DNA of 64,000 bases, taken from Clostridium pasteurianum. Its GTDB lineage: Bacteria; Bacillota; Clostridia; Clostridiales; Clostridiaceae. The position numbers were made by a program, and so were the translations under genes. The stretch spans positions 2,604,001-2,668,000 of the forward strand of contig NZ_MCGV01000001.1 in the NCBI RefSeq assembly GCF_001705235.1, written 5' to 3'. This document shows, in pieces, positions 25,540 to 34,814 of this stretch (the stretch's first letter is position 1; every line of letters starts with the position of its first letter). Below the pieces are notes generated by a model, which was not told the DNA's origin, did no database searches, and saw only the letters and a program-made list of their open reading frames with translations.

Positions 25540-27069
25540 TTGAAGGTTTTAAGAAAGATTATATTTCATAGGGTGACTTTTGTAGCCATTTCTATATTGG
25601 CGCAGTTATTGGTTTTAGCAGGTGCAATAATAAAATTCAATGAATACTTTATTTTCTTTTATGTCATCTGCATTATTATAAGTGTACTTGCAGTATTTGT
25701 TATATTATATAAAAACACAAATCCTGCATATAAGATTGCATGGATTGTTCTTATATCAGTGTTCCCGGTTCTAGGCGGACTACTTTATTTGTTTTTTGGT
25801 TTTAATAAACTTAATAGAAGAACTAAAAAGAAGATGCAGTCTATTACATCTGAGTCACGACAGGTTTTAATGAAGCATGAAGTAATTTTAGATGAAATAA
25901 AATCACAAAGTGAGACTGCAGCTAATGAGTCGAGATATATTCAAAATTATTCACTTTTCCCGCCATGTGTTAATACAAAAGTAGAATATTTTAAGTCTGG
26001 TGAGATGACTTTTGAAAAACTTATAGACGAACTAAAAAAGGCAGAACACTATATCTTTTTAGAGTATTTTATTATAGGTAAAGGATTTATGTGGAATAGC
26101 ATTTTAGATATATTAATAGATAAAGTAAATAAAGGTGTGGATGTTCGTGTAATATATGATGATATAGGTTGCATATTTACATTACCTAAGGGATACAACA
26201 AAGAACTTGAAAAAGTTGGCATTAAGTGCTGCGTTTTTAACCCACTAGTTCCGTTAATATCTCTTAAATTTAACAATCGTGATCATAGAAAAATTGCTGT
26301 GATTGATGGCGCGGTTGCTTTTACAGGGGGAATAAATTTAGCTGATGAATATATAAATAAATATGAGAAATATGGGTACTGGAAAGATAATTCAATTATG
26401 ATAAAAGGTGATGCTGTATGGAATTTAACAGTTGCATTTTTATCAATGTGGGATTTTCTTAAAGGCGTAGATGAAGATTTTTATAAATTCAAAAAAGACT
26501 TCCCTTATGACCCAAGCATTAAAGGATATGTTCAACCATTTGTGGACAGCCCACTAGATAATGAACCTGTAGGGGAAACTGTTTATATGAATTTAATTAA
26601 TAGATCAAATAGATATATTTACATGACAACACCGTATTTGATTATTGGTAATGAAATATTGAGTGCACTCACTTCGTCAGCTAAGGCTGGTGTAGATGTT
26701 AGAATTATAACTCCATATATTCCAGATAAAAAGCTTGTAAATTCAGTTACTAAATCGTATTATCAGACGCTTATAGAAGGTGGAGTTAAAATTTATGAGT
26801 ATCTTCCAGGCTTTATTCACTCAAAAACTTATGTTGCGGACGATGAGTACAGTGTTGTAGGAAGTATAAATATGGATTTTAGAAGTTTATATCTTCATTT
26901 TGAATGCGGGGTTTGGATGTATAAAACTCCAAGTGTGCTTGATGTAAAAAATGATTTTCTTGATACATTAAAGAAATGTAAGCAAATTACTTTAGAAGAT
27001 GCTAAATCAGTGAAATGGTACACGCTGTTGTGGCGTTTAGTGCTGAGAGTGTTTGCACCAATGATGTAA
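25540..27069 (+). CDS. cls: Cardiolipin synthase, second of a tandem pair
   Basis: 509 residues, the same length and domain order as the gene before it, both H-K-D motifs intact (D-H-R-K-I-A-V-I-D and H-S-K-T-Y-V-A-D-D). It also starts with TTG, after GATGGGGGTG. About two thirds to three quarters of residues are the same by eye, so the duplication is not recent. The spacing of 99 bases with its own short AT-rich leader permits separate regulation. Confidence 0.88.
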   Translation: MKVLRKIIFHRVTFVAISILAQLLVLAGAIIKFNEYFIFFYVICIIISVLAVFVILYKNTNPAYKIAWIVLISVFPVLGGLLYLFFGFNKLNRRTKKKMQSITSESRQVLMKHEVILDEIKSQSETAANESRYIQNYSLFPPCVNTKVEYFKSGEMTFEKLIDELKKAEHYIFLEYFIIGKGFMWNSILDILIDKVNKGVDVRVIYDDIGCIFTLPKGYNKELEKVGIKCCVFNPLVPLISLKFNNRDHRKIAVIDGAVAFTGGINLADEYINKYEKYGYWKDNSIMIKGDAVWNLTVAFLSMWDFLKGVDEDFYKFKKDFPYDPSIKGYVQPFVDSPLDNEPVGETVYMNLINRSNRYIYMTTPYLIIGNEILSALTSSAKAGVDVRIITPYIPDKKLVNSVTKSYYQTLIEGGVKIYEYLPGFIHSKTYVADDEYSVVGSINMDFRSLYLHFECGVWMYKTPSVLDVKNDFLDTLKKCKQITLEDAKSVKWYTLLWRLVLRVFAPMM

Positions 27070-27084
27070 TCATATATGTGATTT

Positions 27085-27132
27085 TTCGTCGACCTTGAGT
27101 AGAGTAAAATACTGTGGGTCGGCGAATTTTAA
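27085..27132 (+). terminator. Terminator after the second cardiolipin synthase
   Basis: TTCGTCGACC (27085-27094) pairs with GGTCGGCGAA (27117-27126); the following bases are T-rich (TTTTAAATTT). Confidence 0.6.
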
Positions 27133-27222
27133 ATTTGGCTTAAAATAGAGGTTTGAGATTGATTTTTAATAAAGCAGAACAAGTTTTTGCAGATGTATTC
27201 TAAAAATAAAGCTCAAAATGTA

Positions 27223-27281
27223 TTGACAAAACTGTAATAATTGCTAAAATAAAATTAGCACTCAACAATAAAGAGTGCTAA
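27223..27281 (+). promoter_or_regulatory. htpG promoter with CIRCE element
   Basis: TTGACA (27223-27228), 16 bases, then TAAAAT (27245-27250). The perfect CIRCE inverted repeat TTAGCACTC-N9-GAGTGCTAA occupies 27255-27281, directly after the -10. HrcA binds CIRCE and represses heat-shock genes, so htpG here should belong to the HrcA regulon. Confidence 0.93.
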
Positions 27282-27380
27282 CAACGATAAGAAATAAAAT
27301 TTAGTCCATGAACCATGCAATTGTATTGTTTGGTTTTTTAGACATTTAAATATTAATTAAGTGAAGGAGTATGATATAAA

Positions 27381-29255
27381 ATGGCTGTAAAACAGTTTAA
27401 GGCTGAGTCTAAAAGACTTTTAGATTTAATGATCAACTCAATATATACAAATAAAGAGATTTTTTTAAGAGAACTCATATCAAATGCAAGTGATGCTATT
27501 GATAAGTGTTATTATCGTTCGCTCGTTGATACAAATATTACCTTCAATAAAGATGATTTTTATATTAGAATCACACCTGATAAGGAGAAAAAAACTCTTA
27601 CAATAACTGATACTGGAATAGGAATGTCAAAGGAAGAACTTGAAAATAATTTAGGAACTATTGCTAAAAGCGGTTCTTTGGCTTTCAAAAATGAAAATGA
27701 AGCAAAAGATGGAGTAGATATTATAGGACAATTTGGAGTTGGATTTTATTCTGCTTTCATGGTAGCAGAAGAAGTTACTGTAATAAGTCGTTCAATCGAT
27801 TCTGATGAAGCATATAAGTGGAATTCAAAGGGAGCAGAAGGATACACTATTGAAAAATGTGAAAAGGATGCACCTGGAACTGAAATTATATTAAAAATCA
27901 AAGATAATACTGATGATGAGAAATATGAAGATTATTTGGATGAATTTAGATTAAGAACACTTATTAAAAAGTATTCTGATTTTATAAAGTATCCAATTAA
28001 AATGATGGTTAAGAAGACAAGGGCTAAGAAAGATAATGACAAGGAAACTGAAGAATATTTTGAAGATGAAGTTTTAAATAGTATGGTTCCAATATGGAGA
28101 AAAAATAAGAATGAATTAAAACAGGAAGATTATGATAATTTCTACATGGATAAACATTTTGGATATCAAAAACCGCTTAAAACAATTCATTCAAACGTAG
28201 AAGGGGTAGTAAGTTATACAACTTTAATGTTTATTCCTTCAAATGCACCTTATGATTTTTATACAAAAGAATTCAAAAAGGGCTTAGAGCTTTATTCAAA
28301 TGGTGTAATGATAATGGAGAAATGTGAAGATCTACTTCCTGATTACTTCAGTTTTGTACAGGGATTAGTTGATTCACCAGATTTATCTTTGAACATATCA
28401 AGAGAACTTTTGCAGCATGATAGACAGCTTAAGTTTATTGCAAAGAAGATTAAAGAGAAGATTAAAAATGAACTTTTATTAATGCAGAAAAATGATCGTG
28501 AAAATTATGATAAGTTCTTTAATAGCTTTGGAAGACAATTAAAATATGGAGTTTATTCTGATTTTGGAAGCAATAAAGAAGTTCTTCAGGATTTACTTAT
28601 GTTCTACTCATCAACAGAAAAGAAACTTGTAACTCTTGATGAATATGTTTCACGTATGAAGGAAGATCAGAAGTATATATACTATGCAGCAGGTGACAGT
28701 ATTGATAAGCTTGAGAAACTTCCTCAAACTGAAGTTGTTAAAGATAAGGGCTATGAAATGTTGTATTTCACAGATGATGTAGATGAATTTGCAATTAAGA
28801 TGCTTATGAAATATAAAGAGAAGGAATTTAAATCTGTTTCAAGTAAGGATTTAGGCTTTGAGGCTGACGAAAAAGAAAGCAAGAAAGAAACAGAAGAGAA
28901 TAAAGATTTATTTAATTTCATGAAAGATGCATTAGATGGCAAAGTTAAAGAAGTTAGAGCATCAAATAGATTAAAGACACATCCTGTTTGTCTTTCAAAT
29001 GAGGGAGATTTGTCTATTGAAATGGAAAAAGTACTTCAAGCAATGCCTAATGGTCAAGGTGCTAAGGCTGAAAAGATACTTGAAGTTAACACAAACCATG
29101 AGATGTTTAAGGCTATTAAGAATGCATATGCAGATGATAAGGATAAATTAAAGAAATATGCAAATCTTTTGTATAATGAGGCTCTTTTAATTGAAGGACT
29201 TCCAATAGAAGATCCTGTACAGTTTGCAAATGATGTAGCAAGCCTAATGAAATAA
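27381..29255 (+). CDS. htpG: Hsp90-family chaperone HtpG
   Basis: 624 residues, full length for bacterial Hsp90. The GHKL ATPase domain has [11 protein letters not shown] (about residues 29-40), D-T-G-I-G-M and [11 protein letters not shown]. The middle domain has N-I-S-R-E, followed by the dimerisation domain. It is a homodimeric cytoplasmic chaperone. The start follows GAAGGAGTATGAT. It has a CIRCE operator 100 bases upstream. An inverted repeat starts at its stop codon. Confidence 0.95.
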   Translation: MAVKQFKAESKRLLDLMINSIYTNKEIFLRELISNASDAIDKCYYRSLVDTNITFNKDDFYIRITPDKEKKTLTITDTGIGMSKEELENNLGTIAKSGSLAFKNENEAKDGVDIIGQFGVGFYSAFMVAEEVTVISRSIDSDEAYKWNSKGAEGYTIEKCEKDAPGTEIILKIKDNTDDEKYEDYLDEFRLRTLIKKYSDFIKYPIKMMVKKTRAKKDNDKETEEYFEDEVLNSMVPIWRKNKNELKQEDYDNFYMDKHFGYQKPLKTIHSNVEGVVSYTTLMFIPSNAPYDFYTKEFKKGLELYSNGVMIMEKCEDLLPDYFSFVQGLVDSPDLSLNISRELLQHDRQLKFIAKKIKEKIKNELLLMQKNDRENYDKFFNSFGRQLKYGVYSDFGSNKEVLQDLLMFYSSTEKKLVTLDEYVSRMKEDQKYIYYAAGDSIDKLEKLPQTEVVKDKGYEMLYFTDDVDEFAIKMLMKYKEKEFKSVSSKDLGFEADEKESKKETEENKDLFNFMKDALDGKVKEVRASNRLKTHPVCLSNEGDLSIEMEKVLQAMPNGQGAKAEKILEVNTNHEMFKAIKNAYADDKDKLKKYANLLYNEALLIEGLPIEDPVQFANDVASLMK

Positions 29256-29495
29256 AGAGAAGGAACAATGATTTGGAACATTAAAAAAATTCTATAAATC
29301 TAAGGTAAAAAAATCGTAAAATCCTAAGATATTTCAATAACTCACTAGCGTTCAAACAAATTGAAATATCTAAGGATTTTACGATTTTTTTGCCAAGATT
29401 TATTAGAATTTTTTTAAATTGTTCCTTCATCATTGTTTCTTCTCTTTGGGGGTGAAGCAAGGAAAAAATTCCTCCCTGCCTACGGAATTTTAGAA
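29256..29495. repeat. Long inverted repeat, family R1 (copy a), with tail
   Basis: A near-perfect hairpin from 29256 to 29446, arms of about 90 bases. Its inner arm includes ATCGTAAAATCCTAAGATAT and its outer arm AAGAGAAGGAACAATGAT. It is followed by an asymmetric tail (GCAAGG..AAAATTCCTCC..CTACGGAATTTT) to about 29495. It begins at the base after the htpG stop. Copies b, c and d are at 29496, 48557 (inverted) and 32791 (partial). Confidence 0.85.
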
Positions 29496-29665
29496 TGCAA
29501 ATCGTAAAGTCCTAAGATATTTCAATAACTCACTGAAAAAATGTTCAGACAAATTGAAATATCTAAGGCTTTTACGATTTTTTAATCAAGATTTATTAGA
29601 ATTTTTTTAAACTGTTCCAAAGCATTGTTACTTATCTTTTATGGGTAAAGCAAGGGAAAAATGGT
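29496..29665. repeat. Long inverted repeat, family R1 (copy b)
   Basis: Directly follows copy a in the same orientation: AAATCGTAAAG..CCTAAGATATTTCAAT, then the complementary arm ending in ACGATTTTTTAATCAAG. It ends with TTGTTCCAAAGCATTGTTACTTAT and a shortened GCAAGGGAAAAAT tail. The left outer arm is missing, so this is a truncated copy. 29666-29868 holds no gene I can support. Confidence 0.8.
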
Positions 29666-29868
29666 TGGTGGACAGGTAATGCTGAGGTGTACTGACATTG
29701 CTATGCTCGTCAGCATGGGAAGGATATCAACTTTATTTGCCTTATTGACAAGTGAGAGATTTGATTGAGGCAAAGGTTAATGACAATTTTTTTATTATGC
29801 GTGAAGAACGTATAAAAAGCGGATGAAAACAAAAACTAATATAAATAAAGTTAATGCAGGAGGAGAAT

Positions 29869-30315
29869 ATGAAGATTGAGGCGTTTTTTAGAGGAATAAA
29901 GAATGCAAATGAGGTTGTTAGTAAATTAAATAATGAAGGAATTGAAGCTTATACTGATATAAATGATCATTTTCAGCTAGACAAAAATACTAAAAATAGT
30001 GGAGGACGTCTTTTGGTTAATCCACTTAATTCAGATTTAGTTCTTAATTCTGGAGTCCCAGGAGGCGATAGAGATAAGTCACCAATGCTTGCAGCTAGTC
30101 CTATGGTAAGTGGAATGGGAGGATTTGAGGAAATAGCAGACGTAAATTATAAGGTTGTAGTAAATGCTGATACGAGTAATGAAAATAAGGCAAAGGAGAT
30201 AATTAAATCACTTGGGGGATCAGTAAAAAACCCTAATTTAGAAATTGAGAAGCATGTAAAAGGAATAGATCTTTCTAAATCAGATCCTGAGTTTATGAAA
30301 AATCTAAATAAGTGA
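29869..30315 (+). CDS. Small acidic protein of unknown function with a possible ferredoxin-like fold
   Basis: 148 residues. Two similar beta-alpha stretches (residues 1-25, M-K-I-E-A-F-F-R-G-I; about 85-115, Y-K-V-V-V-N-A with K-A-K-E-I-I-K-S-L-G-G) suggest a duplicated or split ferredoxin-like unit. Between them lies a Gly/Pro/Met-rich linker (G-V-P-G-G-D-R-D-K-S, M-L-A-A-S-P-M-V-S-G-M-G-G). An in-frame ATG at 29854 precedes the GCAGGAGGAG Shine-Dalgarno, so the ATG at 29869 is chosen. It resembles small stress-protein-like families in layout only. Monocistronic with a terminator. Confidence 0.55.
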   Translation: MKIEAFFRGIKNANEVVSKLNNEGIEAYTDINDHFQLDKNTKNSGGRLLVNPLNSDLVLNSGVPGGDRDKSPMLAASPMVSGMGGFEEIADVNYKVVVNADTSNENKAKEIIKSLGGSVKNPNLEIEKHVKGIDLSKSDPEFMKNLNK

Positions 30316-30329
30316 TATGCACATATTGA

Positions 30330-30375
30330 AATGATGAAGATGCTAAAGATTACACCTTAGTATCTTCATTATTCT
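30330..30375. terminator. Bidirectional terminator
   Basis: AATGATGAAGATGCTAA pairs with TTAGTATCTTCATTATT with a short loop, between the converging genes at 30315 and 30387. Confidence 0.75.
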
Positions 30376-30386
30376 TAATAATAAAA

Positions 30387-30896
30387 TTATTTAACAAATA
30401 CTAATCCTATTATTGCAGCGGCTAGTAATATAACATTTGCAGATACACGTCTTGATACTGCTAGCACAGTGCTTATAATTGCAATTGCCACCATTTCTAT
30501 ATCAATGCCATTACTTACAAACAATTGGAATACAACTATTACGCTAAAACTGGATACAACTAGCACAAGACCATCCAGTAAACCTTGTACGGCAGCATAA
30601 CCAGCAATACGGGTATAAAAATGCTGTACGATTAAGATTAATAGGGGTGGTATAATTAATGCAATACATGCTAGTAGCGCTCCTTTTAGTCCGCCAACCA
30701 AATAACATAAACTTATAATCCAGAATCCATTAGGTCCAGGGGTAACTTGTCCAATTGCCAAAGAATCAGTGAACTGTTTTTGGCTTGCCAATCCTTGAGA
30801 TATGAAATCAGAGTGTATACTAGGTAAAGGCCCATATCCTCCTGATGAAAACAAAATTGACTTAAGTAAATCTAGAAAAAATACAATCCAGTTCAT
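30387..30896 (-). CDS. chrA: Chromate transporter half-protein, second subunit (ChrA family)
   Basis: 169 residues, one chromate_transp domain with about six membrane segments. It contains F-S-S-G-G-Y-G-P-L-P (the membrane entry motif) and I-G-Q-V-T-P-G-P-N-G-F-W. It is half the length of classical two-domain ChrA, so it belongs to the short-chain, two-gene form. Overlaps its partner (ATGA at 30893-30896). In short-chain ChrA the two halves form the transporter and export chromate. Physiological substrate in this anaerobe is uncertain. Confidence 0.85.
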   Translation of the reverse strand: MNWIVFFLDLLKSILFSSGGYGPLPSIHSDFISQGLASQKQFTDSLAIGQVTPGPNGFWIISLCYLVGGLKGALLACIALIIPPLLILIVQHFYTRIAGYAAVQGLLDGLVLVVSSFSVIVVFQLFVSNGIDIEMVAIAIISTVLAVSRRVSANVILLAAAIIGLVFVK

Positions 30897-31540
30897 CTAT
30901 CATCATCCTTTTTTTTAGAAATATACCAGTAAGTGATAGCACAGCATAAACCGCCTAAAATGTATAAAACAATTACAGATGGATTTAAAAGTATATAAAG
31001 AGCAGCAATGCCTATTAATATTGCAAGTGTCACACCAAAAGCAAGGTAACTTTGTTTATAATTTTTTTTGACAATGGGTTTTATATTTCTCCAGTTAGTA
31101 GCCAAAGTAATACCAAAGACAGCGGGAAATATTGTATGAATTATAGAATGCACCCTTGCAGATTTACTAATGCAAGTATACATAGCAGTTAGCGCAACTG
31201 TAATTGTTGCACTAGGTAAAATAAGACCGATTAAAGATACCAATATTCCTATCCAATTATCTAACTTTTTGCCTATAAGTATTGTATATGAAATGATGTT
31301 TATACCCGGTGCCATTTGACCTATTCCCATTATGTTAGAGTACTCTTCAGCTGTTATCCACTTATGTTTATAAATGAATTTTTCCTGAATAAGATATTGC
31401 GTAGTAGCTCCACCACCAAAGGATGTAACACCAATTTGTAGCCATGTAAGAAATAGTTTAGCAAGTGTAAAGGTATCTGGGGTATTATTAATTACTTCAA
31501 CGTTATTAGCTTCATTTTTATTAATCATATTTTTATTCAT
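30893..31540 (-). CDS. chrA: Chromate transporter half-protein, first subunit (ChrA family)
   Basis: 215 residues. The family motif is F-G-G-G-A-T-T-Q-Y with I-M-G-I-G-Q-M-A-P-G-I-N, about six membrane segments, and a short hydrophilic N-terminal extension of about 25 residues. It is the upstream gene of the pair and translationally coupled to the second half. The start follows AAGGGATGAA. The 145 bases before it, shared with the divergent dehydrogenase, hold no convincing regulatory site. Confidence 0.85.
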   Translation of the reverse strand: MNKNMINKNEANNVEVINNTPDTFTLAKLFLTWLQIGVTSFGGGATTQYLIQEKFIYKHKWITAEEYSNIMGIGQMAPGINIISYTILIGKKLDNWIGILVSLIGLILPSATITVALTAMYTCISKSARVHSIIHTIFPAVFGITLATNWRNIKPIVKKNYKQSYLAFGVTLAILIGIAALYILLNPSVIVLYILGGLCCAITYWYISKKKDDDR

Positions 31541-31685
31541 CCCTTTACTTAACTAATTTACACAGTTAGTATATCATACCAATACATGATAGGCTAATGG
31601 GGATAAATTTTTATTTTATAATGCATTAAAGTTAAAGTATAATGAAGATGTAAAAGTAAATAGATATACTAAGGAGGCTATACAT

Positions 31686-32639
31686 ATGGGGTATAAAGTG
31701 TTAATTACGGAAGACATAGAGCAGGAAGGCAAGGATTATCTTAAAAAGGCTGGTTATGAAATAAAATTAGCAGACAGCATAGATGAAGATAATCTTGTAC
31801 GTGAAGTAAATGATTATGATGCTATATTAACCCGCGTTGCTATTATAAGTGAGAGAGTTTTGAAGGCGGCAAAAAAACTAAAGGTTATAGGAAAGTTCGG
31901 GGTTGGAGTAGATACAATAGATGTTGAAGCGGCAACTAGGCTTGGTATACAGGTTACTAATTCAGCTGAAGCTAACAAAAATACTGTGGCTGAGTATACT
32001 ATGGGACTTGTACTTGCCCTTGCTAAAAATCTTATTCTATATGATAGTGAACTTAGAGATGGCAATTTTGGTATAAGGACTACCTTTGGAATGGATGTTC
32101 AGGATAAAGTTCTAGGAATAGTTGGAGCAGGGGCTATAGGAAAGCTCGTGGCAAAAAAGGCTTCTCTTGGTTTTGGTATGAAGGTTATAGAATATAGAAG
32201 GCATATTGAAAAATTAAAGTCAGAAAAAAATGCCCAAGTAACAAATGATTTGGATTATCTTTTGAAAAATTCGGATTTTGTGAGCTTACATGTTCCTCTT
32301 ACCCAAAATACTAGGCATATGATAGGAAAACGAGAATTATCTTTAATGAAAAAAAGTGCATTTCTCATAAATACAGCTCGTGGGGAAGTTGTAGATGATG
32401 ATGCTCTTGTTCATGCTCTTTCAAATGGTGAGATAAAAGGAGCAGCTGTGGATGTTTATGCAGGAGAAGTGCCAGCTAAGGATAATCCATTGTTTAAACT
32501 TAAAAATGTAATTGTATCACCTCATACTGCAGCACATACTAGAGAGGCAATGGTTAGAATGTCCATTTGCCCAGCTATCGGTATAGATGAAGTTTTAAGA
32601 GGTAAAAAGCCATCTTGGCCTGTAAATCATATAGTATAA
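31686..32639 (+). CDS. D-isomer-specific 2-hydroxyacid dehydrogenase (phosphoglycerate dehydrogenase-like)
   Basis: 317 residues, the short form without an ACT domain. The NAD motif G-A-G-A-I-G is near residue 147. Catalytic Arg lies in N-T-A-R-G-E-V-V-D, Glu/Asp downstream and His in S-P-H-T-A-A-H. These enzymes oxidise D-2-hydroxyacids; this form is close to SerA/PGDH-like proteins and to hydroxypyruvate or glyoxylate reductases. The start follows AAGGAGGCTATACAT. Without serC nearby the serine-biosynthesis role is not assured. Confidence 0.8.
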   Translation: MGYKVLITEDIEQEGKDYLKKAGYEIKLADSIDEDNLVREVNDYDAILTRVAIISERVLKAAKKLKVIGKFGVGVDTIDVEAATRLGIQVTNSAEANKNTVAEYTMGLVLALAKNLILYDSELRDGNFGIRTTFGMDVQDKVLGIVGAGAIGKLVAKKASLGFGMKVIEYRRHIEKLKSEKNAQVTNDLDYLLKNSDFVSLHVPLTQNTRHMIGKRELSLMKKSAFLINTARGEVVDDDALVHALSNGEIKGAAVDVYAGEVPAKDNPLFKLKNVIVSPHTAAHTREAMVRMSICPAIGIDEVLRGKKPSWPVNHIV

Positions 32640-32670
32640 TTTATGTTTAAAAAGTACACAGGTATAAAAG

Positions 32671-32716
32671 TAAAACCTTTATTGCTATTTGTAGTATAGC
32701 AGTAAAGGTTTTACTC
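32671..32716 (+). terminator. Rho-independent terminator
   Basis: GTAAAACCTTTATTGCTAT pairs with AT.GCAGTAAAGGTTTTAC over a short loop, followed by TCATTTG. It ends the hydroxyacid dehydrogenase gene. Confidence 0.75.
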
Positions 32717-32790
32717 ATTTGTAACATAAAACTTTTTTACAGAATACTATATTCAATAAGGGAGATTATACTCAAACTTCGATTGGCAAT

Positions 32791-32890
32791 TTTAATTTGT
32801 TTGAGCTTTGCGAGTTATTAAAACTCTTAGGATTTTATGATTTTTTTACCTTAGATTTATAGGATTTTTTTAATGTTACAAATCAATGTT
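32791..32890. repeat. Partial, diverged copy of repeat family R1 (copy d)
   Basis: Only the right half: TTTGTTTGAGC, then CGAGTTATT, CTTAGGATTTTATGATTTTT, and a TTTATAGGATTTTTTTAATGT end. It matches the arm order of 48657-48795. The left arm is absent or unrecognisable. It lies in the gap 32640-32942. Confidence 0.65.
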
Positions 32891-32942
32891 AGCTCACAAA
32901 GGTTAGTACTAAAAAGTGAGATATGAAAGAGTGGAGGTAGAA

Positions 32943-33011
32943 ATGATGAAGATTTTTAATATATGTAAGACTAAAAAGGGCATTAAGTTTATAAGAAGTG
33001 AGAGAAAATGA
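32943..33011 (+). CDS. 22-residue leader peptide overlapping the next start
   Basis: ATG-ATG (32943 and 32946) follows GTGGAGGTAG with good spacing. A 22-codon frame, rich in Lys and Arg, ends in TGA at 33009-33011, overlapping the ATG of the next gene (33008) as ATGA. The next gene has no good Shine-Dalgarno of its own. This is the arrangement of translational coupling. Confidence 0.5.
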   Translation: MMKIFNICKTKKGIKFIRSERK

Positions 33012-34627
33012 AAATAGCCATTTTTTCAAATATCAATCTGAATTCTATTATAGAAGAAGCTCAAAATGATTTTGATGTTTATAAAGTTTCAGAACATAAT
33101 GCTTGGTTTCAAGAAATTATGGATTTGAGTTCGAATTTATATAGGTTTAGACCAGAGTGCGTTTTTTTGATTTTAGATGGAAATGAAATTGTAAGAAGTT
33201 TAGATAATAGCAAGAAGGTCCTTCATAAGTACTTAAATTGTATAGAAGATGTTATTAAAAGTAATTCTGACATAAAGTTTTTTATATCAAGTTTAGATAT
33301 AAGTAGTAAGAACATCACAGATGAAAAGTGTGAGGACGAAAATAGAATGCTTGAATGTTATTGGATTCAAGGTTTAAATAATTTAAAAGTTAGATACAGG
33401 AATACATTTATTTTGGATTTGAAAAAGTTTATTGAGGAATATGGAAGAAGAGAATTTTATTCTAAAGAACTATGGTATTTTTCAAGAGAGAAATTTTCAA
33501 AAAAAGGGCAGCAAATGATTAAAGATGAAATAGAAAGTCTATGTAATTCAGTAAAGGGTAAAAGAAAGAAATGTATTATTTTAGATATAAATAATGTATT
33601 TATAAAACATGCTATAAAGGGAAGTGAATTTAAAAAAACTGGGTTTGAAAATTTTGAGAAGAGGATAAAAGAAATTAAGGATACGGGAATAATGCTAAGT
33701 ATATGTTCTAAAAATAATGTTGAAGATATAAATAATTTATTTTTATGTAATAGGCACGGAATATTAAGGAAAAGCGACTTTGCAAGTATAAAATTTAATT
33801 GGAATTCAAAAGTGACCAATATAAAGGAAATTTGCAGTGAACTTAACATAGGAACGGATTCAGTGGTATTTATAAGCGATAATTCTATAGAAAGTGAGCT
33901 TGTTAAAACTCATTTTAATGGGATTACAGTTCAAAAATTTCCAAATGATATTTTCGAATTGGAGGATTTTATTATAGATATATATAATAAATATTTTAGA
34001 ATTCTTAAAACCAGTAACGAAGATTTAATGAGAACTGAAATGTACATGGAAAATGCTAAAAGAGAAGAACAGAAAAAAGAGATGGAATCATTAGATAAGT
34101 TCCTCAAAAATTTGGACATGGAAATAACCGTAAGAAAGGCTAATAGTAAAGATACTCTGAGAATTTCACAGTTAACTCAGAAGACTAATCAATTTAATTT
34201 AACAAATAGAAGATATGGTGAGGCGGAAATAAATAAGTTAATTAAGAATAATAATTTTGATGTATTTGCAGTGGAGGTTAAGGATAAATTTGGTGACAAT
34301 GGTATGGCATCAGTTATAGTAACTAAAAGAAAGAATAAAAAGCAAGTTGTTATAGATATGTTTTTGATGAGCTGTAGGGTTATGGGAAGAAAAATTGAAG
34401 AACAGCTCATGAATTTTGTCGAAGAAATGTATAGACAAAAAGGTTGTGAGGAAATTTTAGCTTACTATAATTATTCTAAGAAAAATAAGCCTGTAGAAAG
34501 ATTTTATGAAAGTATGGGATATAATATTCTAAGCATTGATAAAAGTGGAAATAAATTTTACATGCAAAAGTTGAGTAATCTTAAGGGTGTAAAGAGAAAA
34601 ATATATGGTAAGTTAATATATATTTAG
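33008..34627 (+). CDS. FkbH-like HAD protein with degenerate active site, fused to GNAT
   Basis: 539 residues. An N-terminal SGNH/flavodoxin-like part (1-180) precedes a HAD domain at about 186-330. Its first motif reads L-D-I-N-N-V (Asp193, Asn195) instead of the usual D-x-D-x-T, and motif III reads F-I-S-D-N where FkbH has D-D-N. The middle S-I-C-S-K-N-N is kept. A C-terminal GNAT domain spans about 370-525. FkbH proteins load glyceryl units onto carrier proteins or act in polyketide/glycan assembly. Here loss of the second Asp suggests reduced or altered catalysis. No carrier protein or polyketide gene is adjacent. Confidence 0.8.
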   Translation: MKIAIFSNINLNSIIEEAQNDFDVYKVSEHNAWFQEIMDLSSNLYRFRPECVFLILDGNEIVRSLDNSKKVLHKYLNCIEDVIKSNSDIKFFISSLDISSKNITDEKCEDENRMLECYWIQGLNNLKVRYRNTFILDLKKFIEEYGRREFYSKELWYFSREKFSKKGQQMIKDEIESLCNSVKGKRKKCIILDINNVFIKHAIKGSEFKKTGFENFEKRIKEIKDTGIMLSICSKNNVEDINNLFLCNRHGILRKSDFASIKFNWNSKVTNIKEICSELNIGTDSVVFISDNSIESELVKTHFNGITVQKFPNDIFELEDFIIDIYNKYFRILKTSNEDLMRTEMYMENAKREEQKKEMESLDKFLKNLDMEITVRKANSKDTLRISQLTQKTNQFNLTNRRYGEAEINKLIKNNNFDVFAVEVKDKFGDNGMASVIVTKRKNKKQVVIDMFLMSCRVMGRKIEEQLMNFVEEMYRQKGCEEILAYYNYSKKNKPVERFYESMGYNILSIDKSGNKFYMQKLSNLKGVKRKIYGKLIYI

Positions 34628-34754
34628 TATATATGCTTTTTAAGAGAGTGCTTTTAATTGATATAACTATATGTGCGGATGTTAAAAATTTAAATTAGTT
34701 GTGTGAAGTTGATTTTTTCTATAACTAAAAATGGTACATTTTCTTTTTTTCGTG

Positions 34755-34792
34755 AATAGGATATATCAGGGTATAAAAATATCCTATTTTTT
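34755..34792 (+). terminator. Hairpin with T-run between FkbH-like and coat-like genes
   Basis: AATAGGATAT pairs with ATATCCTATT and is followed by TTTT. It may end the FkbH-like transcript or attenuate the coat-like gene 23 bases downstream. Confidence 0.5.
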
Positions 34793-34814
34793 AGATAAAG
34801 GAGCAGATATACAA

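Noticed and set aside
29256-29665. CRISPR array or insertion sequence
   Set aside because: There are no spaced short repeats of constant length and no transposase; it is two adjacent long hairpins.
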